Below, in pieces: positions 32,027 through 41,615 of a DNA stretch of 64,000 nucleotides. Origin of the DNA: Capnocytophaga stomatis. GTDB lineage: Bacteria; Bacteroidota; Bacteroidia; Flavobacteriales; Flavobacteriaceae. Positions within the stretch are counted from its first letter, which is position 1. Each line of letters begins with the position of its first letter. Location of the stretch: the NCBI RefSeq assembly GCF_002302635.1, contig NZ_CP022387.1:1860001-1924000 (forward strand), written 5' to 3'. The position numbers were made by a program, and so were the translations under genes. The notes below the pieces were generated by a model. It ran no database searches and was not told the DNA's origin. It saw only the letters and a list, made by a program, of their open reading frames with translations.

Positions 32027-32866
32027 ATGGATAATTACACTACAATGTGGAGCTCGGCCACGCCGGGTTTTATTATTTTTTTGATAGACCAATCTGCTTC
32101 AATGCAGGAGGAATTTACTGCGGATAAAAACAAAGCTGAGTTCACGGCTTCTGTTATTAATGAAACAATTAATGATTTGATTTTGCAATGCAGTAGCGGA
32201 AATATGGTGAAAGACCGTTTGTTTATTTCTCTCATAGGTTACGGAGGAAAGGGAGGCACTTCGGTAGATGATATTCGTTCCGGATACATAGGTTCTTTTG
32301 CCGAAAGCCCGTTGCGTTTTGAGGCTGTCAAAAAAAATATTCCTGATGGCGACGGCGGATTCATAGAAATAGAAGAGGAAGTTCCGATTTTTATTGAGCC
32401 TACGTGCCCTGAAAACGGTCTTACTCCTATGGCAGAGGCATTTGAGTTTGCAAAACAACTTGTTGCCGCTTGGATAGAAAAGAAACCAAAAAATCCTGCA
32501 CCTGTGATTATTAACATTTCAGATGGGTTTCCTTTTACAGGGAAAGACGATGACGATGAGGATATCCGCAATACAACCAATAAAGCTTATGAAATAATGA
32601 GTATGCATATGGAAGACGGTAATCCTTTGGTTTTCAATATTCATTTGGGAATAGGAAGGGAATGTCGTTTTGAGGAAAGTTCATTGGAATTGCCTGACGA
32701 AAATGCAAAATTCTTGTTTAGCATTTCAAGCAAAGTGCCAAGAGCTTATAAAGAAGTAGGAAGAAGATATGATTTTGACATACGTCCTAATTCTCGAGGC
32801 TTCATTTCCAATGCAAGTGCGGATAGTTTCATCAAATTCATCAGCTTCGGTTCAAGTTCTAAATAA
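32027..32866 (+). CDS. vWA domain protein (TerY-like), first gene of a vWA/PP2C/kinase triad
   Basis: A 279-residue cytoplasmic vWA protein. The metal-ion-dependent adhesion site is complete: FLIDQSASM (DxSxS, residues about 18-26), a Thr in GLTPMAEAF (about 132) and Asp in INISDGFPF (about 164). TerY-like proteins are encoded with a PP2C phosphatase and a protein kinase in the TerY-P triads associated with tellurite/stress and phage-related islands. Here the phosphatase starts 15 nt after this stop. A TATCTTTG box sits at about 31999-32006. Confidence 0.88.
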   Translation: MDNYTTMWSSATPGFIIFLIDQSASMQEEFTADKNKAEFTASVINETINDLILQCSSGNMVKDRLFISLIGYGGKGGTSVDDIRSGYIGSFAESPLRFEAVKKNIPDGDGGFIEIEEEVPIFIEPTCPENGLTPMAEAFEFAKQLVAAWIEKKPKNPAPVIINISDGFPFTGKDDDDEDIRNTTNKAYEIMSMHMEDGNPLVFNIHLGIGRECRFEESSLELPDENAKFLFSISSKVPRAYKEVGRRYDFDIRPNSRGFISNASADSFIKFISFGSSSK

Positions 32867-32881
32867 CAGATACGTTTTATA

Positions 32882-33757
32882 ATGAGATTTACCATAAAAG
32901 GATTTGTAACTAACAAGAAATCAGAATTGTACTCCGATTGTGCAGACAGTTATGCTTTCGATACGGAAAGGCATCGTTTTGCGGTTTCTGACGGGGTATC
33001 AATTTCTTTTTTTTCAGAAATATGGTCGCAAATTTTGGTGGATAATTACGTGAAAGGCACGGGTTGGGTAGATTCGGAATTTATAAATAAATGTCAGAAG
33101 GAATGGCAACAAAACATTGATGAAATTGTTCAGTTGCCAAATGTAAAGTGGTTTGTAAAAACAAAGTACAGCAAAAAGGAATTTGCAGCAGCAACGTTTA
33201 TCGGTTTGGAGTTTTTACAAGATGAAAATAAGTGGATTGCACAATTTATCGGGGATAGTTTTTTATTCTTTGTGCCAAAGCACTGTTCTGATTTTCAGCG
33301 TGTACTGAAATATCCTAACAAAAGAGATTTTATTTTTGATAATTACCCTGATTATCTGGCGAGTATCGAGAATAATCAGCGGGGAGAGTTGTGTATGTCG
33401 GTTGAGGAAAAAATCAAGGAAGGAACTTTTTTCCTTATGACAGACGCTGTTTCGGAATGGTTCATTTCGGAACTTAAAAAAGATGTCAGAAAAGCAGTAG
33501 ATTCATTGTTAGGGATTGAAAATCAGGAAGATTTTTTGAAAATTATTCAAGAACGAAGAGATGAAAACCTGTTAAAAAATGATGATTCCACCGTTTTGAT
33601 AATTGAAGCTATAGATGATGAACAGAAAGAATTCAGTTATTCTGTAACCCATTTTACCGATTTGGAAAGTAAAGATTTCAGAGAGCAAAAAATTGATGGA
33701 GAAATGGTGGACAAAAAAGAGGAAAATCAAACATTAAGTGTATTTGATAAGTTTTAG
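32882..33757 (+). CDS. PP2C-family protein phosphatase of the triad
   Basis: A 291-residue PPM phosphatase. Metal-binding Asp residues appear in FAVSDGVS (about 35-42), FIGDSF, LMTDAVSEW and NDDSTVLI near the end; the last is DD rather than the common DN. The C-terminal 40 residues are acidic and probably disordered. Its natural counterpart is the kinase encoded 3 nt downstream. Confidence 0.85.
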   Translation: MRFTIKGFVTNKKSELYSDCADSYAFDTERHRFAVSDGVSISFFSEIWSQILVDNYVKGTGWVDSEFINKCQKEWQQNIDEIVQLPNVKWFVKTKYSKKEFAAATFIGLEFLQDENKWIAQFIGDSFLFFVPKHCSDFQRVLKYPNKRDFIFDNYPDYLASIENNQRGELCMSVEEKIKEGTFFLMTDAVSEWFISELKKDVRKAVDSLLGIENQEDFLKIIQERRDENLLKNDDSTVLIIEAIDDEQKEFSYSVTHFTDLESKDFREQKIDGEMVDKKEENQTLSVFDKF

Positions 33758-33760
33758 ACG

Positions 33761-35533
33761 ATGGCTATCAATATGCAAAATATAATTACTTCAATTAAAA
33801 ATTTGGAGAAATTTCTTAAAGTTCCTGATTTACAGGGGGCTGTTGCCGTTAAAAAAGAAAACGGACAACCCTTCTGTTACACGGGAGGCTTTAATATGGT
33901 TTTTAAGTTGGAGCATCAAGGAAAGAAATGGGCTTTTCGGGTGTGGCATACTCCTTATGGAGAAAAAGAACGCTTTCAAGCTATTTCTAACTATTTGAAT
34001 AGTAGAAAATTACCTTATTTTGGGGAGTTTTTCTACGATTCTAGAGGATTGTTGGTGAATGGTGTCCTGCACGATACTATTCGGATGGAGTGGGTTGATG
34101 GTCAATTACTTAAGGACTATCTGAAGGAAAATCTTTATGATAAAGAGAAATTGCTGGATTTTGCCGGAAAATTTATGCAAATGGTAAAAACTCTTCACGA
34201 AAATAAGATTTCCCACGGTGATTTGCAACACGGTAATATATTGATAGACAGTAATAATAACATTAGTCTGATTGATTACGACTCCATTTGCATACCGGAA
34301 ACTGAAGGGCAGGAAGAGGTTGTTTCGGGGCTAAAAGGCTATCAGCATCCGTCGCGTTTTGATGCCAAAAAATCTTCTTTAACAACAGATTATTTTTCTG
34401 AATTGATTGTGTATTTGTCTGTTTTGGCAATCATTGAGAATCCTGATTTGTGGGAAAAGTACCGATTGGAAGAGAGTGAATATTTACTTTTTTCGGAAAA
34501 TGACTTTTTTAATCTGAAATCTTCTGAAATTTATAAAGATTTACAGAATTTGTCGCCAATAATTAAAGATTTGTTGTTTGTTCTTGATGTTTATGTAAGA
34601 AATACAAATTATTTAACTATCCGACCTATTGATGAATATTCCTTTTTGGAATTAAATCAGAGAGCTAAGAACGAAATTCTTTCTTTTGAGTTGAATATTC
34701 CTCGTCCGCTTATGATTAGATTTTCAGCATCTAAAATCGTTGTGCTTGAAGGAGATGAAATTGAACTGAGCTGGAAGGTAAAAAATGCTTCTAAAGTTTA
34801 TCTTTTGGAAAATGAACAGGAAGTTAATTCGTTCAAAAACAATGACTTTGAAAGTATTTCAGAAAAATTGGTTCCTTTAAGAGGAAAAGTTCGTAAAAAA
34901 ATGACTAAAAGCACGTTGTTTACCCTTTTGCCTGTTCCGATTCAAAATTCTGAAAATCAAACAGAAAATTTAAAAACAATTGAAATAGAAGTTTATCCAA
35001 GACCTGAAATCATTAATTTTAAGCCAAATAAATGTCACGTAACTTGCGGAGAAATAATTACTTTGGCTTGGAACATCAAAAATGGAATGAAAGCCTACAT
35101 TTGGTCTGGCGGGATTTGTAACACGGTTAAAAATAAAGCTGAAATCACAATCAATTTAACGAAAACTACCAAATATAAACTTGAAGTAATTGCTCTTGAT
35201 AACGAAACAAAATTTGAAAAGGAGATTGAAATAGCAGTACATCATAAAGTCCAAATAATTAATTTTGAGCTGATTTTAGGAGACGCATCAAAAAAAGAAG
35301 CTCCCACAAAACTTCGTTGGAATGTGATGAATGCTTCTGAAATTATTTTGAAATCTGACAAGGAGCCTGACCAAGATGTATCAAACCTTAAAGAAATAAT
35401 CATAAATCCAACTAAGAAAACAAAATATTGGATTGAAGCCAAAAATAAATGTTTCAGTGCGGAAAGCCAAAAAATAAGTGTTGATGTTCAGACTTCTATT
35501 GTGAAAAAAATGACAAATTTTTTCAGTAAATAA
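33761..35533 (+). CDS. Protein kinase with three C-terminal Ig-like repeats
   Basis: A 590-residue protein. Kinase domain, residues about 25-250: the catalytic loop is SHGDLQHGNILI (HGD instead of HRD) and the metal loop is IDYDSI (DYD in place of DFG). The usual ATP-binding Lys position reads WAFRVW, so Arg appears where Lys is expected. Residues about 311-590 hold three similar beta-sandwich units, each with Leu/Glu-x-Trp-x-Val/Ile-x-Asn (LSWKVKNAS, LAWNIKNGM, LRWNVMNAS). No membrane segment is visible. The kinase type matches those of vWA/PP2C triads; the repeats are probably the sensing or docking part. Confidence 0.85.
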   Translation: MAINMQNIITSIKNLEKFLKVPDLQGAVAVKKENGQPFCYTGGFNMVFKLEHQGKKWAFRVWHTPYGEKERFQAISNYLNSRKLPYFGEFFYDSRGLLVNGVLHDTIRMEWVDGQLLKDYLKENLYDKEKLLDFAGKFMQMVKTLHENKISHGDLQHGNILIDSNNNISLIDYDSICIPETEGQEEVVSGLKGYQHPSRFDAKKSSLTTDYFSELIVYLSVLAIIENPDLWEKYRLEESEYLLFSENDFFNLKSSEIYKDLQNLSPIIKDLLFVLDVYVRNTNYLTIRPIDEYSFLELNQRAKNEILSFELNIPRPLMIRFSASKIVVLEGDEIELSWKVKNASKVYLLENEQEVNSFKNNDFESISEKLVPLRGKVRKKMTKSTLFTLLPVPIQNSENQTENLKTIEIEVYPRPEIINFKPNKCHVTCGEIITLAWNIKNGMKAYIWSGGICNTVKNKAEITINLTKTTKYKLEVIALDNETKFEKEIEIAVHHKVQIINFELILGDASKKEAPTKLRWNVMNASEIILKSDKEPDQDVSNLKEIIINPTKKTKYWIEAKNKCFSAESQKISVDVQTSIVKKMTNFFSK

Positions 35534-35615
35534 AGTTTGTAGAATCCATCGTTTCAATTCCTATTTCATTCTATTTCAAAAAAATGCCTATTTTTGTGGC
35601 GAAAATTAAATTAAA

Positions 35616-38357
35616 ATGACAGAAAAAAATCATTACAAAGGTCTTTCAGATGCACAAGTGCTTGAAAACCGTCAAAAATTTGGAAATAACTCACTTACCT
35701 CAGTTCAGGGCGAGCCTCTTTGGAAGCAGTTTTTGGAAAAACTCTCCGATCCTATCATAATTATTTTACTTGTGGCTTTGGTGGCTTCTTTCGGAGTTTC
35801 GTGCTATGAATTTTTTGCAGGAGGAGAAGGCTTTCACGTATTTTTGGAACCTATAGGCATTTTGTTTGCTATTTTTTTGGCAACAGGTGTAGCTTTTTAT
35901 TTTGAGCTAAAAGCCAACAAACAATTTGAAATTCTTAATAAAGTAAATGACGATATTCTCTACAAAGTTATTCGTAACGACAATATTACGCAAGTGCTTA
36001 AAAATGATATAGTTGTAGGAGATATCATTGTTTTGGAAACCGGTGAAGAAGTTCCTGCTGATGGCGAACTTTTAGAAGCTATTTCATTGCAAATCAATGA
36101 ATCAACTCTTACGGGAGAACCTGTGATACATAAAACTACAAATCCTGAAGAATTTGAGGCAGAGGCTACGTATCCTTCTAATTACATTTGCCGAGGTACT
36201 TCGGTTGTAGATGGGCATTGTATTTTTGAGGTAAAACAAGTAGGTGATAATACAGAATATGGAAAAGTTTTTGAGGGAGTTCAAATAGATAATTCAGTAA
36301 AAACGCCTTTAAATGAGCAACTTAACAAGCTTGCAGGTATCATTACCAAATTGAGTTACGGTATAGCTCTTATGGTAATTATTGGTCGATTGTTAGTTTA
36401 TTTCTCAAATTCGGCAAATTTACCAATTGATTGGATTAGCTTCGGGGGATATTTCCTTAATACTGTGATGATTGCGATTACTATCATTGTGGTCGCTGTT
36501 CCCGAAGGTTTGCCTATGAGTGTTACCTTGAGCTTAGCGTATAGTATGCGTAGTATGATGGCTACCAACAACTTAGTTCGTAAGATGCACGCTTGCGAAA
36601 CAATGGGAGCTACTACCGTGATTTGTACCGATAAAACGGGAACGCTTACTCAAAATCAGATGAAAATTTATGAAGTTTTCTTTCCTAATTTTAAAGAAAT
36701 GGGAGATGATAAACTATCGCAAATTATAGCCGAGTCGATGGCAATAAATTCCACAGCTTATATTGATTTTTCCGAAAAAGAAAAACCGCAAGTTTTGGGA
36801 AATCCTACCGAAGGAGCGTTGCTGTTATGGTTAAATAAACAAGGAAAAAATTATCTTCCTATTCGAGAAAAAGCAGACATAATCAATCAGTTAACGTTTT
36901 CTACGGAACGCAAGTATATGGCAACTTTCGTGAAGTCGCCCGAGGCTGGAAAAGGTATTTTGTACGTGAAAGGAGCTCCTGAGATTGTGATGAGTTTTTG
37001 CCACTCAGCCAACGGATTGAATTCCCCAGTTTCGCAAAAAGATTTTGAAGAACGATTGCTGCAATATCAATCGCAAGCAATGCGTACAATTGGCTTTGCC
37101 TACAAGGTTTTTGATGAAAAAACGACCGTTTTTGAAAATGGAAAATTAGCCGTAAATGATTTGCAATTTGTTGGTATTTGTGCCATCAGCGACCCTGTAA
37201 GAGAGGACGTTCCGCAAGCAATAAAAGAATGTTTAAATGCTGGAATTCAGGTTAAAATAGTAACGGGAGATACTTCAGGAACTGCCAAAGAAATTGCCCG
37301 ACAAATAGGACTTTGGGATGAAACTTGTTCCGATAGAAATATGCTTACAGGAACTGAGTTTGCTGAGATGAATGATGAGGAATTAACACAGCGATTGGGT
37401 GATTTGCGTGTACTTTCAAGAGCTCGCCCGTTAGATAAAGCCCGATTAGTCAATTTGTTACAACAGAAAAATGAAGTGGTAGCGGTAACGGGTGACGGAA
37501 CCAATGACGCTCCTGCACTCAAGGCGGCTCAAGTAGGGCTTTCAATGGGCGATGGAACTTCGGTTGCTAAAGAAGCCAGTGATATTACCATTTTGGATAA
37601 CTCGTTTACCAGTATCGGGAAAGCAGTTATGTGGGGACGTTCGCTATATTTGAATATTCAACGTTTCATATTGTTTCAGTTGACAATCAATGTTGTAGCT
37701 TGTATTATCGTACTTCTTGGGGCATTTTTAGGAACAGAATCACCTCTTACGGTTACACAAATGCTTTGGGTAAATTTGATTATGGACACCTTTGCAGCTT
37801 TGGCATTGGCGTCACTTCCGCCAAGTAAAGAGGTAATGAATGACCTTCCAAGAAAAAGAAATACAAATATTGTAACTCCCGTGATGTCTCGAATTATTTT
37901 TGGAGTGGGAGGATTTTTTGTAGTTCTGCTTTTCGGATTCGTACAATACTTTAAGCATACGGATATTCAGTCGCTTACGCAATTTTCTATTTCTGATTAT
38001 TTCAGATACTTTTTTGATTTTTCAAAAGTGCCGAACGGACTTAGTGCATATGAATTATCGCTGTTTTTCTCTATTTTCGTGATGCTTCAATTCTGGAATA
38101 TGTTCAATGCGAAAGCCTATCGGACAGGAAAGAGCACTTTGCACCAAATGTCAAAAAGTCAAGGTTTTATGTTGATTGCCTTTATAATAATTTTAGGACA
38201 AATTTTTATCACGACCTTTGGAGGAGAAATGTTCAACGTTACACCTTTAAAAACAGTTGATTGGCTAATAATCATAGGAGGAACAAGTTTCGTTCTTTGG
38301 TTGGGAGAAATTGGTCGTTTTCTTAACAAGGGAAAAACATCACAAAAAAGTAATTAG
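35616..38357 (+). CDS. P-type calcium-transporting ATPase (PMCA-like)
   Basis: A 913-residue P2-type ATPase. It has the N-terminal cation ATPase domain, INESTLTGEPV (TGE loop), VVAVPEGLPMSVTLSLAYSM (the M4 ion-binding PEGL motif), the phosphorylation site CDKTGTLTQ read here as TDKTGTLT near residue 339, the KGAPE nucleotide loop, and VTGDGTNDAPALKAAQVG. About ten membrane helices are expected. It is 82 nt downstream of the kinase, with a TATTTTTG box between them at about 35593-35600, so it may be a separate unit. Substrate Ca2+ is inferred from family. Confidence 0.93.
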   Translation: MTEKNHYKGLSDAQVLENRQKFGNNSLTSVQGEPLWKQFLEKLSDPIIIILLVALVASFGVSCYEFFAGGEGFHVFLEPIGILFAIFLATGVAFYFELKANKQFEILNKVNDDILYKVIRNDNITQVLKNDIVVGDIIVLETGEEVPADGELLEAISLQINESTLTGEPVIHKTTNPEEFEAEATYPSNYICRGTSVVDGHCIFEVKQVGDNTEYGKVFEGVQIDNSVKTPLNEQLNKLAGIITKLSYGIALMVIIGRLLVYFSNSANLPIDWISFGGYFLNTVMIAITIIVVAVPEGLPMSVTLSLAYSMRSMMATNNLVRKMHACETMGATTVICTDKTGTLTQNQMKIYEVFFPNFKEMGDDKLSQIIAESMAINSTAYIDFSEKEKPQVLGNPTEGALLLWLNKQGKNYLPIREKADIINQLTFSTERKYMATFVKSPEAGKGILYVKGAPEIVMSFCHSANGLNSPVSQKDFEERLLQYQSQAMRTIGFAYKVFDEKTTVFENGKLAVNDLQFVGICAISDPVREDVPQAIKECLNAGIQVKIVTGDTSGTAKEIARQIGLWDETCSDRNMLTGTEFAEMNDEELTQRLGDLRVLSRARPLDKARLVNLLQQKNEVVAVTGDGTNDAPALKAAQVGLSMGDGTSVAKEASDITILDNSFTSIGKAVMWGRSLYLNIQRFILFQLTINVVACIIVLLGAFLGTESPLTVTQMLWVNLIMDTFAALALASLPPSKEVMNDLPRKRNTNIVTPVMSRIIFGVGGFFVVLLFGFVQYFKHTDIQSLTQFSISDYFRYFFDFSKVPNGLSAYELSLFFSIFVMLQFWNMFNAKAYRTGKSTLHQMSKSQGFMLIAFIIILGQIFITTFGGEMFNVTPLKTVDWLIIIGGTSFVLWLGEIGRFLNKGKTSQKSN

Positions 38358-38384
38358 TTTTGGTTAAAAACAATGTAATACAAT

Positions 38385-38418
38385 GAAAGTCTTGAGTTTT
38401 TCAAGGCTTTCTTTTTTT
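38385..38418 (+). terminator. Intrinsic terminator after the calcium ATPase gene
   Basis: GAAAGTCTTGA, loop GTTTT, TCAAGGCTTTC followed by a T7 tract; one mismatch within the 11-bp stem. Confidence 0.88.
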
Positions 38419-38622
38419 GTTTTTTCCTCATAATGAGATGGCTATCTATATTCTGAAAATTGATATTTATGGCTGAAAAAACGCAATATCTAAATCTTGG
38501 TTTTAATATTAGAAAAAAATCAGATTGCTAAAACCTTGTTTTTTTTGATAAAGAGTAATTATTTATTGTTTTTCAATAAATAATTATTATATTTGCAGTG
38601 ATGAATTTTAATATTTTAAGTT

Positions 38623-39102
38623 ATGCGAAAAGTATTTATTTTAAAAACTATTCTTGATTTATTATTTATTTTGTCTCTTTTCGGAGTTTTGAGTTTTATT
38701 TCATTCTTTATGGAAGACACTATTAAAGTAAACGGCTATAATGTTACTGCTGGCACATTGTCTGCCAAAATTGTACTGTGTTTTTGGTATATTGGATATC
38801 TTTTGTTTGTCTATGGAATCTATCTTTTCAGAAAAACTGCATATTTATTCCTCCGAGTACGAATTTTTAATGAAAAGGTAATCAAGAACTTGAATAAAAT
38901 AGGAATTCTACTGATAATCATAACTATATGTACAGACGTTTCTTTAATGATTTATAGTGCCATAGAACATAAAAATATAGGATTCCGATTAGATACAAAC
39001 CCTGTGTTGTTTAAAATAGCTGTAGGCTTGTTATTTATGACTTTGAGTGAAGTGCTTAAAATAAGCACACGAATGAAGGAAGAAAACGAATTAACGATTT
39101 GA
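38623..39102 (+). CDS. DUF2975 membrane protein
   Basis: A 159-residue protein with four membrane helices (about residues 10-28, 50-70, 90-110, 130-148), the DUF2975 layout. These proteins are almost always paired with a YozG-like XRE regulator, as here with a 4-nt gap. They are uncharacterised. A TATATTTG -7 box lies near 38589-38596. Confidence 0.88.
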   Translation: MRKVFILKTILDLLFILSLFGVLSFISFFMEDTIKVNGYNVTAGTLSAKIVLCFWYIGYLLFVYGIYLFRKTAYLFLRVRIFNEKVIKNLNKIGILLIIITICTDVSLMIYSAIEHKNIGFRLDTNPVLFKIAVGLLFMTLSEVLKISTRMKEENELTI

Positions 39103-39106
39103 TACT

Positions 39107-39316
39107 ATGCCGATTATTGTAAATTTAGATGTGATGATGGCAAGGCGAAAAATATCGTTAAACGAGCTTTCGGAAAAAGTAGGCTTAACGCTTTCCAATC
39201 TTTCTATTTTGAAAACAGGAAAAGCCAAAGCCATCCGATTCAGCACACTCGAAGCCATCTGTAAAGCCCTTGATTGTCAGCCTGCCGATATTTTGGAATA
39301 CAAGGAAGAAGAGTAA
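39107..39316 (+). CDS. YozG-like XRE/Cro helix-turn-helix regulator
   Basis: A 69-residue regulator consisting only of the Cro/CI helix-turn-helix (MMARRKISLNELSEKVGLTL, SNLSILKTGKAKAIRFSTLE, AICKALDCQPADILEY). It belongs to the YozG type paired with DUF2975 membrane proteins and probably regulates that pair. Confidence 0.9.
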   Translation: MPIIVNLDVMMARRKISLNELSEKVGLTLSNLSILKTGKAKAIRFSTLEAICKALDCQPADILEYKEEE

Positions 39317-39325
39317 TAAAATAAA

Positions 39326-39361
39326 AAAGGGAACGCGATTAACTCCGTTCCCTTTATTGTT
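39326..39361. terminator. Bidirectional terminator between the XRE and hexosaminidase genes
   Basis: AAAGGGAACG and CGTTCCCTTT form a 10-bp stem with a 10-nt loop, flanked by A- and T-rich runs, and serve the two convergent genes. Confidence 0.85.
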
Positions 39362-39362
39362 T

Positions 39363-41303
39363 TTATTTCAAATATTCCACTTTCAAATCGGTGATTTTTC
39401 CGTTGAAATGTTCCAGTTTTTTAAGCGGAAAAACCAAAGTTTGTACCCATTTTCGAGGTTTATCCAAATGAGCATCGTCTTTGTGAGGAACGATTTCCAA
39501 AGTTTCGATAAGTTCATCATTTATGTACAATGAAGTCGATTTGTTGGTTCCTTTAACAATGATTTTCAGCTTTTTATTTGTTGGAAGAAAATAATTAAAT
39601 TGATAGTTATATCCGTCACGACTAAAACCTACTTTTCCACTTTTAGGGTCTGACAAATAGAATGTTGCATAATCGGAAGTGAACAAAGCTGTTCCTTTTG
39701 GGTTGCTTTTCGCATTGATATAGAAAGTTACGCGATAATCATATCCGATATCGGTTAGTGCTTGCCCCAATTCCTTGCCTTTTTCGGGATTTTTAAGTTC
39801 AAAAACCACTCCTTTTTCGCTTTTTGCAGGACGACCGAGCACATTTACCATAGGAGCTTCGCTAAGCAAATGACGTTTTTTGTCGAAATCAGCAAAAGGA
39901 ACTGTAGTGTTTTTTCCGTTCCACATCTTTACGGAAAGTGTTTGCATTGCCGGAAATAAGCGATGATAAACGTCCTGCTGGCTGATTCCGTTCCCTACGT
40001 GGTCATTCCAAACGGCAAACATTCCGCCTTTAATTTGAGGATGGTTCTCTTCGAAAACTTCATTGCCGATGGTGGCAGGCGTCCAACTTTCGTATAATTT
40101 TTTGATATTCAAGTAATCATAATAATATCCCGCTTGCGGAACGATGTATATCCATCCGTCCGGAACACTAACCACATCGTATCCCAAGGAAATCATATCG
40201 CGAGGTTGCGCAAATCCGTTGTACCAGCAAAACATCAGCACGTCTTTCACTTTTACGGGAGTTTCACCTTTGGCGTGGGTCAAAGCTCCCCAAAGAGCTG
40301 CTTTCTTGCCGAAACTTTCAATGTATTTGATGTAATAATCCGTAAAATAGCGGAATTTTTCCACGACTTCGGGGTCTTTGTTGCTGTATTCGTCCGTACC
40401 GATATGCACCAACGGATTTACGAAAACGGGATTTTCGCCTTCCAGATATTCTTTGAACAATTTATCGAAAAACTCGTATGTTTTTGGGTTGAACAAATCC
40501 ACGTGGTCTTTGCCATATTTGTCGCTACCAATTTCGGGCAGATAGTGTGCAAAAGCCAAAGTGTGTGCCGGAGCGTCGATTTCAGGAATGATGGTAACTC
40601 CTTGTTTTAGAGCATCAATTTGAAGCTGGCGAAATTCTTCTTTGGTGTAATGCCCGTCTTTTGCCGCAAGTCCGGGGAAAGTGGTGCTTTCCAAACGAAA
40701 TGCAGAATAGGTTTTGTCCCAATCTTCATTGAAGAATTTCTTGAAACCATTGTCGTTCAGGTGAATTTGGAAAGTATTCATCTTGTAGTAAGCCATCAGT
40801 TTTACCACCGATTTGAGATAATCCAATGTGAAGAATTTTCTGCCCACATCAAGCATAAAACCACGGAACGGATACTGCGGATAATCCACAATAGTTCCGC
40901 AAGGCAGGTCAAAAGACTGTTCCGAAAGTTGCAATAAGGTGCGTGTTGCCCAATATAGTCCTTTGGAAGAATTTGCACTGACTTTTACCTGTTTCCCGAT
41001 TTCGATTTGATAAGCTTCCTCGCCTTTGTCTTTCAAAATATCGGGATGGATTTCAAAATGAATGTCTGATTTTGAATTATTTACTTTTAATATTTTCCCG
41101 AACATTGCCTTGAAATCGTCAGCGAAGGCTTGCATAACTTCTGCCGACTTTGCATCTGCCGAAAGCGATGTTTTTTCGGAAATCGTGAAATTGCCTTTTG
41201 CTTCTTGCCATTGGCTAAGCTCAGGAATTACAAAAGGTTTGGCGTTTTGTGCCGTCCCCATCCAAGAGAACACACACAGTGCGATAATCATAAAATGTTT
41301 CAT
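39363..41303 (-). CDS. Exported beta-N-acetylhexosaminidase (GH20)
   Basis: A 646-residue glycoside hydrolase. Signal peptide residues 1-18 (KHFMIIALCVFSWMGTAQ). A GH20b domain precedes the catalytic barrel, which has YPFRGFMLDVGRKFF, HLNDNGFK and the catalytic Asp-Glu pair in HIGTDEYSNKDP. The C-terminal about 150 residues look like a beta-sandwich module. It removes terminal GlcNAc/GalNAc from glycans, a typical activity of host-glycan-feeding flavobacteria. I start at ATG 41303. A TAACTTTG box lies at 41340-41333. Confidence 0.92.
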   Translation of the reverse strand: MKHFMIIALCVFSWMGTAQNAKPFVIPELSQWQEAKGNFTISEKTSLSADAKSAEVMQAFADDFKAMFGKILKVNNSKSDIHFEIHPDILKDKGEEAYQIEIGKQVKVSANSSKGLYWATRTLLQLSEQSFDLPCGTIVDYPQYPFRGFMLDVGRKFFTLDYLKSVVKLMAYYKMNTFQIHLNDNGFKKFFNEDWDKTYSAFRLESTTFPGLAAKDGHYTKEEFRQLQIDALKQGVTIIPEIDAPAHTLAFAHYLPEIGSDKYGKDHVDLFNPKTYEFFDKLFKEYLEGENPVFVNPLVHIGTDEYSNKDPEVVEKFRYFTDYYIKYIESFGKKAALWGALTHAKGETPVKVKDVLMFCWYNGFAQPRDMISLGYDVVSVPDGWIYIVPQAGYYYDYLNIKKLYESWTPATIGNEVFEENHPQIKGGMFAVWNDHVGNGISQQDVYHRLFPAMQTLSVKMWNGKNTTVPFADFDKKRHLLSEAPMVNVLGRPAKSEKGVVFELKNPEKGKELGQALTDIGYDYRVTFYINAKSNPKGTALFTSDYATFYLSDPKSGKVGFSRDGYNYQFNYFLPTNKKLKIIVKGTNKSTSLYINDELIETLEIVPHKDDAHLDKPRKWVQTLVFPLKKLEHFNGKITDLKVEYLK

Positions 41304-41572
41304 AGTAAACTGAAAAAATTCTGGTTTCTTGGCAAAGTTAGTAGAAAATTCAGAAAGTAACAAGTTTAAAGCTTTGAAAGTTAAAGCCTAAATAGCAGTT
41401 TTGAATTTTAAAATGGAATACTTATTGACAAAATTTAATTTTAAATACTCATTCGCTAAGTATTGTTTATCTTTTTAAGGAGGTAAAAACAACCTGTTAA
41501 ACTAATTTTTACAGCCCCAAAAAAGCAAAAAAAATAGATATTCGGTTTTTGGTTGTACAAATTAACAAAACA

Positions 41573-41612
41573 AAAAGGATAATTATTTTTTAGTCAAATA
41601 ATTATCCTTTTC
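41573..41612 (-). terminator. Intrinsic terminator of the tmRNA gene
   Basis: AAGGATAATTATTT and AAATAATTATCCTT form a 14-bp perfect stem immediately 3' of the tmRNA on the minus strand, with a U-rich tail. Confidence 0.88.
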
Positions 41613-41615
41613 TTG

